Below, one piece after another: positions 59,976 to 64,000 of a DNA stretch of 64,000 nt. This DNA is from DASWTL01 sp966250385. Lineage in GTDB: Bacteria; Bacteroidota; Bacteroidia; Sphingobacteriales; Sphingobacteriaceae. The notes beneath the pieces were generated by a model. The model was given only the letters and a program-made list of their open reading frames with translations. It did no database searches and was not told where the DNA came from. The stretch's first letter is position 1. Every line of letters starts with the position of its first letter. Location of the stretch: positions 144,550 to 208,549 of the forward strand of contig CBINHC010000008.1 of assembly GCA_966250385.1 (NCBI GenBank). Reading direction: 5' to 3'. The position numbers and the translations under genes were made by a program.

Positions 59976-61397
59976 ATGAGCAGACTCGACCATAAAAAGC
60001 TCCTTGACTCAACCCCGGTGGCGCTGGCGGTAACCGACGAAAATGGGGAAATCAAGTTCCTGAATAAACAAGGACGATCGTTATTGGCCGTCGAACCGGA
60101 CCCCGCATCGACATCAAACCTTTCTGCGTTCTTCGATAAGAAGCTCATCGACTATGATCAGAAACCACCGGATCTTTCTTTTGAGGTCCTGCTGGAGATA
60201 TTTCGACATAGTCCGAACCAGTGGCTGATCAATAAGGAAGGGGTCAAAACTTATGTTCACCTGGAACTGGACTCATTCGAGGAGGACAGTGCCTCCTCCT
60301 ATATATGGACGATTACGCCCCTGAGCACCAAAAACCTGGCATATGATATAAAAGAGCGGGTCAAGGAACAGCTGGCTGTGGTAAAGGTCATGGAAGCCTT
60401 CTTCGCGTGCGACGATCTTTCCGAGGCACTGAGGCGATCGTTGCTGGCCATCCGGCAGGGCTGGCAATTCCCGTATGCCACCTGCGTGCGGCTACGTCTC
60501 CAGAATGGTCAGGAGTTTGAAACGGACGATTTCGTAAAAACAGACTGGCTGCTGACTGAGCGCATCACCACGGCAGACAAGATTCTTGGTACCATCGAGA
60601 TTTGCTATACCGTTGAAATACCTGCATACGAAGATGGTTCCGTATTCCTGAAGGAAGAGGTCCGGCTGATTAAACTACTGGCTAAACTGCTCGGAATCCT
60701 GATCGATCATTGGGAATCGGCCGATAAGATCAGATCCGACAGCATACTATTAAGGAAAATCACCAGCCATGTTCCGGCGAACACGTACCAGTTCGAAATA
60801 CTTCCGGACGGAAGCACCAGGATCATCTTTATGAATAAAGGCACGGAAGTATACAACCACCCGATGGATCCTCTCGAGCTCGAACAGGATCCGGCCCAAT
60901 TGTTTGAGATCGTGCATGACTCCGATAAGCCCAAATTCAAAGCGGCCATGCAGGAAGCTTATCACTCCCGGGATTTCCTGAGTTTGCAGTACCGGATTTC
61001 CATCGGAAACATCATCCGCTGGAGATGGCTGAAGGCGGTTCCGGAAATTGACCCGGATGGCCGGGTTATCTGGTATGGGGCATCGCAGGACATTACCCTG
61101 CTGATCGAATACATATCATCTGTCGAACAGATCCTGTTCGACATTTCCCATATCATCCGGAGTCCCCTTGCCTCTATCATGGGGATCAGCAAGTATATCA
61201 AGGACAACGATCTGAAAACCGGCGAGATGCGGGAAATCACGAAAAACTTACTGACTATATCTGAAGAGCTGGACTTCTATATCCGGCAGCTGAACAATTC
61301 TTATGAAAAAAAGCGGCAGCTGGATCATGATTACCAGCTCGACTTCTCTCCTTTTATCGATAACCGGGACGACTTCTTTGGCAGAAACGGTTCATAG
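59976..61397 (+). CDS. PAS-domain sensor protein with HisKA-like helix but no ATPase domain
   Basis: 473 residues from the ATG at 59976, preceded by GAAGGAAG. An N-terminal PAS-like domain (ALAVTDENGEIKFLNKQG), a middle segment resembling a GAF-type module, and a second PAS/PAC (YRISIGNIIRWRWLKAVPEIDPDGRV) lead to a dimerisation helix FDISHIIRSPLASIMGISKYI with a histidine near residue 391. The protein then ends after ~80 residues with no N, G1 or G2 boxes, so it lacks the catalytic domain. It could accept phosphate from another kinase or act as a scaffold. Confidence 0.75.
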   Translation: MSRLDHKKLLDSTPVALAVTDENGEIKFLNKQGRSLLAVEPDPASTSNLSAFFDKKLIDYDQKPPDLSFEVLLEIFRHSPNQWLINKEGVKTYVHLELDSFEEDSASSYIWTITPLSTKNLAYDIKERVKEQLAVVKVMEAFFACDDLSEALRRSLLAIRQGWQFPYATCVRLRLQNGQEFETDDFVKTDWLLTERITTADKILGTIEICYTVEIPAYEDGSVFLKEEVRLIKLLAKLLGILIDHWESADKIRSDSILLRKITSHVPANTYQFEILPDGSTRIIFMNKGTEVYNHPMDPLELEQDPAQLFEIVHDSDKPKFKAAMQEAYHSRDFLSLQYRISIGNIIRWRWLKAVPEIDPDGRVIWYGASQDITLLIEYISSVEQILFDISHIIRSPLASIMGISKYIKDNDLKTGEMREITKNLLTISEELDFYIRQLNNSYEKKRQLDHDYQLDFSPFIDNRDDFFGRNGS

Positions 61398-61603
61398 GCC
61401 GGGACCCGCCATGAAACCACCGTTTGCGCTACAGGCGGTGTATTACTGCCCCATTCTGCCATAGACGCCGATCGATCTGCACCTTTTTTTAAGCAAAGGG
61501 AAAGTTTCATTCGAAATTTCCTATTTTCATTATCGTCAGCCGCATGAATTTGCCGGCGTATGCTAACCAGGTGTATCTGCTAACCACTTACTAAAACTTT
61601 TTT

Positions 61604-62896
61604 ATGAAGAAAATCGTCGGACTTCTGCTGGTATTTCTTACTTCAACAGCGACTTTAACCGCACAAAACGGAATTAAATTCACCAAAGGATTGAGCTGGG
61701 CCCAGATCAAGGAAAAGGCCAGAACCGAGAAGCGATACATCTTTGTTGACACATACACCACCTGGTGCCTGCCCTGCAAGGAGATGGAAAAGGAAATATT
61801 TCCTCAACAGGCCGTGGGCGATTTTTTCAATGCGAACTTCATAAACGTTGCTTTTCAGCTCGACGTGACCAAAAAGGATAATGAGGAGGTCAGACGGCGG
61901 TATGATGATGCCCGGTATTTTGAGAAGACCTTCAGCATCAAAAGCTATCCGACATACCTCTTTTTTGACCCGTCCGGCGAACTGGTGCACACGGTCGACG
62001 GGGCATCAAAGACCGCTGAAGACTTTATCGCAAAAGCCAAAAAAGCGCTTGATCCCGCCACACAGGTCAACGCTCTAAAAAAACAGTTCGACGCCGGAAG
62101 AAGAGACCCGGAATTCCTGTTGCGGCTGATCAGTACCTCCAATTCTGCGAAGTCTGATCCCTTTACCCGAAATGTTGTCAACGAATATCTTAAAACCCAA
62201 AGCGACCTTTTAACCGAACCCAACCTGAAGTTTATCGCGGACGCTACGACCAGGATAACTGATCCCGGATTCCGGGTGCTACGCAGCCAGCCACACAAAA
62301 TAGACGCTGTTTCAGAACCGGGGACGGCTTCCGAATTAATAAAGACCATCCTTTTTGACGAGATCGCGGTTCCTTACCTACGGAATGGAGGCCATAGAGA
62401 AGACCTCCCTAACGGAAGCTTCGCCTATACCGGCGAAGTGAGAGACTCCGTGGACTGGGCCGGGCTGCAGAAGAAATACGCTGCCGGCTATCCTGAATTA
62501 GCAGCGGAATTGCTGACGCTCAGCAAGTGTGAGTATTATGCATGGCAGGAAGACTGGCCATCATATGTGAAATCCGTTTCAAACTATATTTCCGGGTTTC
62601 CGGATGATCTGAGCAACCAGCGGCTGAACTCCTATTGCAAAGAAATCATAGCCTGGTGCAGCGATCCCCAAACACTTAAGGAGGCGTTAGCGTGGTCAGA
62701 AAGACTACAGGCGGCCACTCAACGCAAGAACGGGACCTACCTGTACAACTATGGCCTTCTTTTATATAAGTCCGGACAGAAGGATGATGCGATCAGGGTG
62801 ATGAACGAAGCTGCGGAACTCAACAAGGCCTGGGCGAAAGGATTTGAGCGCGTAATTAAGATGGTAAACAACGGAGAAAAACTTTGGGTCAAATAG
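61604..62896 (+). CDS. Secreted thioredoxin-fold protein
   Basis: 430 residues. Signal peptide (ends TATLTAQN), then a thioredoxin domain with YIFVDTYTTWCLPCKEME (CxxC = CLPC) and KSYPTYLFFDPSGE with the cis-proline, followed by a ~280-residue helical C-terminal part with TPR-like features (EALAWSERLQAATQRKNGTY). Probably a periplasmic thiol-disulfide exchange protein; redox partner unknown. Confidence 0.85.
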   Translation: MKKIVGLLLVFLTSTATLTAQNGIKFTKGLSWAQIKEKARTEKRYIFVDTYTTWCLPCKEMEKEIFPQQAVGDFFNANFINVAFQLDVTKKDNEEVRRRYDDARYFEKTFSIKSYPTYLFFDPSGELVHTVDGASKTAEDFIAKAKKALDPATQVNALKKQFDAGRRDPEFLLRLISTSNSAKSDPFTRNVVNEYLKTQSDLLTEPNLKFIADATTRITDPGFRVLRSQPHKIDAVSEPGTASELIKTILFDEIAVPYLRNGGHREDLPNGSFAYTGEVRDSVDWAGLQKKYAAGYPELAAELLTLSKCEYYAWQEDWPSYVKSVSNYISGFPDDLSNQRLNSYCKEIIAWCSDPQTLKEALAWSERLQAATQRKNGTYLYNYGLLLYKSGQKDDAIRVMNEAAELNKAWAKGFERVIKMVNNGEKLWVK

Positions 62897-62984
62897 CGAA
62901 GTATTCCAGTTCAGCATCAGCCGATGGCTGATACGGCACACAGATTTTCGAACTGGCGTGTAAAGGCAGGTTCTCGTCCGTACA

Positions 62985-63010
62985 GGTAGTATTCAAGAAA
63001 CTGTGTAAAT
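62985..63010 (+). repeat. Left terminal inverted repeat of IS256-like remnant
   Basis: The 26 bases match the inverse of 63783-63808 at 20 positions, including a shared 9-base TGTGTAAAT end. It marks the outer left end of the deleted element. Confidence 0.65.
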
Positions 63011-63055
63011 GGGATCGGGTGATAAGCTCGGATCTTTTTAGTTATTTTAAAGACC

Positions 63056-63763
63056 ATTACCGCCCGGGTAAGCGAGGATGTGCTGGTCTGGCAGAACCAT
63101 CCATTGGATCCCTTATACATGATCGTGTGGATGGATGGGATTGTGTTCAAGGTGCGGGAGACCAATCAGGTGATCAACAAAACGATCTACCTGGCCGTTG
63201 GATTGAACGTCGAAGGACGCAAGGAGATTCTGGGCCTATGGCTCGGCAAGAACGAAAGCAGCGCCTTCTAGATGAATGTCCTGACGGATCTGCAGGCCCG
63301 AGGCGTAGAAGACATCTTAATCACCTGCACCGATAACCTGAATGGCTTCACCCAGACCATCCGGTCGGTATTTCCCCAGTTTACCCAAGATATGAAGCTG
63401 ATCTATACCGCTCCGAATAAGCAAATGGCCGAAGCTGAACTGGAGTTATTCGAACAAAAATGGGGCGGAAAATACCAGTACGCTGTAAGAAGCTGGCGGA
63501 CCAACTGGGATGACCTGACGGCATTTTTTGAATTTCCCCTGGAGATTCGAAAGATCATCTACACGACCAATCTGATTGAAAATCTGAATGGAAAAATCCG
63601 GAAATACACCAAGAATAAGATGTCGTTTCCGACCGATGATGCCGTTAAAAAATCAGTTTATCTGGCGTTGATGGAAGCCACCAAGAAATGGACCCAGCCG
63701 ATCCATAACTGGGGATTGATACTAAACCAGTTTTTGGCTATTTTTGAGGAAAGGGTTAGTCTG
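63056..63763 (+). pseudogene. IS256-family transposase, decayed
   Basis: In frame from 63056: ITARVSEDVLVWQNHPLDPL, VWMDGIVFKVRETNQV and VGLNVEGRKEILGLWLG are typical of the family. A TAG at 63269-63271 replaces the tryptophan codon expected in SSAFWMNVL. Downstream, TDNLNGFTQTIRSVFPQ jumps straight to FTQDMKLIYTAPN, missing about 25 residues that normally hold CVVHQIRN. The C-terminal IIYTTNLIENLNGKIRKYTK is intact and the usual end is FEERVSL. The N-terminal ~130 residues are lost. Not functional. Confidence 0.88.
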
Positions 63764-63782
63764 ACGCCCTGCCCGGAATTCC

Positions 63783-63808
63783 ATTTACACACTTTTCTGG
63801 ATACTGTC
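63783..63808 (-). repeat. Right terminal inverted repeat of IS256-like remnant
   Basis: Begins ATTTACACAC, the reverse of the left end (20 of 26 positions). Located 19 bases after the last transposase residue. Confidence 0.65.
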
Positions 63809-64000
63809 ACGTTTGATCCCCAGGTGCTGCCCAAACGGAGCAAATTATCGGAGGGATCGAAAAGCTGGTGGTATCGTTGTATGCCAAGGGAATGTCGAAC
63901 GCTGATATTGAGGAACAGCTCCGGCAGCTATATGATTTCAGGCTGCCGACGTCAACCATTTCCACCATTACCGCCCGGGTGAGTGAGGATGTGCTGGCCT
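63809..64000 (+). mobile_element. Second IS256-family transposase copy, partial (5' truncated, runs off the window)
   Basis: Immediately after the right repeat of the first copy the sequence reads as the N-terminal half of an IS256 transposase: TFDPQVLPKRSKLSEG, then, after a frame change near 63838-63858, IEKLVVSLYAKGMSNADIEE and STISTITARVSEDVLA. The last 37 bases match 63053-63089 at 34 positions. The first ~70 codons of the gene are absent. Whether the part outside the window is intact is unknown. Confidence 0.8.

Larger units (their letters stand above)
62985..63808 (+). mobile_element. IS256-family element, internally deleted copy
   Basis: Bounded by 26-base terminal inverted repeats (62985-63010 and 63783-63808) and holding 3' parts of an IS256 transposase. 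At 824 bases it is well below the ~1.3 kb of a full element: the 5' part of the gene is missing and ~25 codons are deleted inside. No flanking direct repeat of 8-9 bases is visible, so the ends have probably been rearranged. Confidence 0.75.

Noticed and set aside
59509..60012. 167-codon minus-strand frame in the 59.3-60.0 kb gap
   Set aside because: Unlike natural protein in composition, no start context, and overlaps the start of the sensor gene at 59976.
1..64000. CRISPR arrays, rRNA genes, prophage or secretion-system clusters
   Set aside because: Looked for and not seen; repeats are limited to those listed.

Overview
The window looks like the chromosome of a Bacteroidota bacterium (Chitinophagia/Sphingobacteriia/Cytophagia type; the genus cannot be resolved from sequence alone). 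Evidence: a perfect TAnnTTTG -7 promoter box just upstream of the only tRNA and several near matches upstream of genes; families typical of the phylum (PafA-type phosphatase, TIMP/NTR-like secreted protein, DUF3307 with a SatD-like partner, ABC permease fused to an M1 peptidase, DeoR/ROK/MFS/SIS sugar locus). Base composition is moderately GC-rich by eye, dropping around 50.3-53.9 kb. I see no rRNA, CRISPR array or prophage.

Layout. 0-12 kb is rich in signalling: a truncated NarL-type response regulator divergent from a TPR-containing histidine kinase, then three more kinases (2962, 7122 and 8899) without adjacent regulators, an OprO/P-like porin and a LolA-like protein. 12-34 kb is ordinary chromosome: PhnA, SDR dehydrogenase, secreted EEP-fold hydrolase, NHL-repeat lipoprotein, YtxH stress-type protein, AraC regulator, an exported PCMT-like methyltransferase, a GMC oxidoreductase/TIM-barrel isomerase pair, DUF3307/SatD-like pair, MATE pump, GH20 hexosaminidase and exonuclease VII (xseAB). 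35-42.6 kb holds an ABC transporter whose permease carries an M1-type peptidase domain, and a cluster of membrane proteins with a winged-helix regulator. 43.2-50.3 kb is a nine-gene minus-strand molybdenum cofactor operon: cytochrome c, xdhC, mocA, moaA, moeA, TauE-like permease, moaD, moeB-rhodanese, moaE. No moaC and no molybdoenzyme structural gene is in the window.

50.6-53 kb is a scarred region after tRNA-Lys(CTT): a TIMP-like protein, and a deletion scar joining the first 39 codons of an ECF sigma factor to the C-terminal third of a PafA-type alkaline phosphatase whose terminator survives. 53-57 kb is a sugar locus (DeoR regulator divergent from ROK kinase, MFS transporter and SIS isomerase) with a 12-G tract in the divergent intergenic region. 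57-62.9 kb has small secreted proteins, DinB and AHSA1-type proteins, a 714-base hairpin-rich gap, a sensor protein with a phosphoacceptor helix but no ATPase domain, and a thioredoxin-fold protein. The right end carries remnants of IS256-family elements: an internally deleted copy with both terminal inverted repeats, abutting a second copy that runs off the window.

The least explained parts are the sigma/phosphatase junction, the densely structured intergenic region at 15.8-16.0 kb, the gap at 59.3-60.0 kb, the poly-G tract in the sugar locus and the three-half-site operator upstream of the SatD-like gene.
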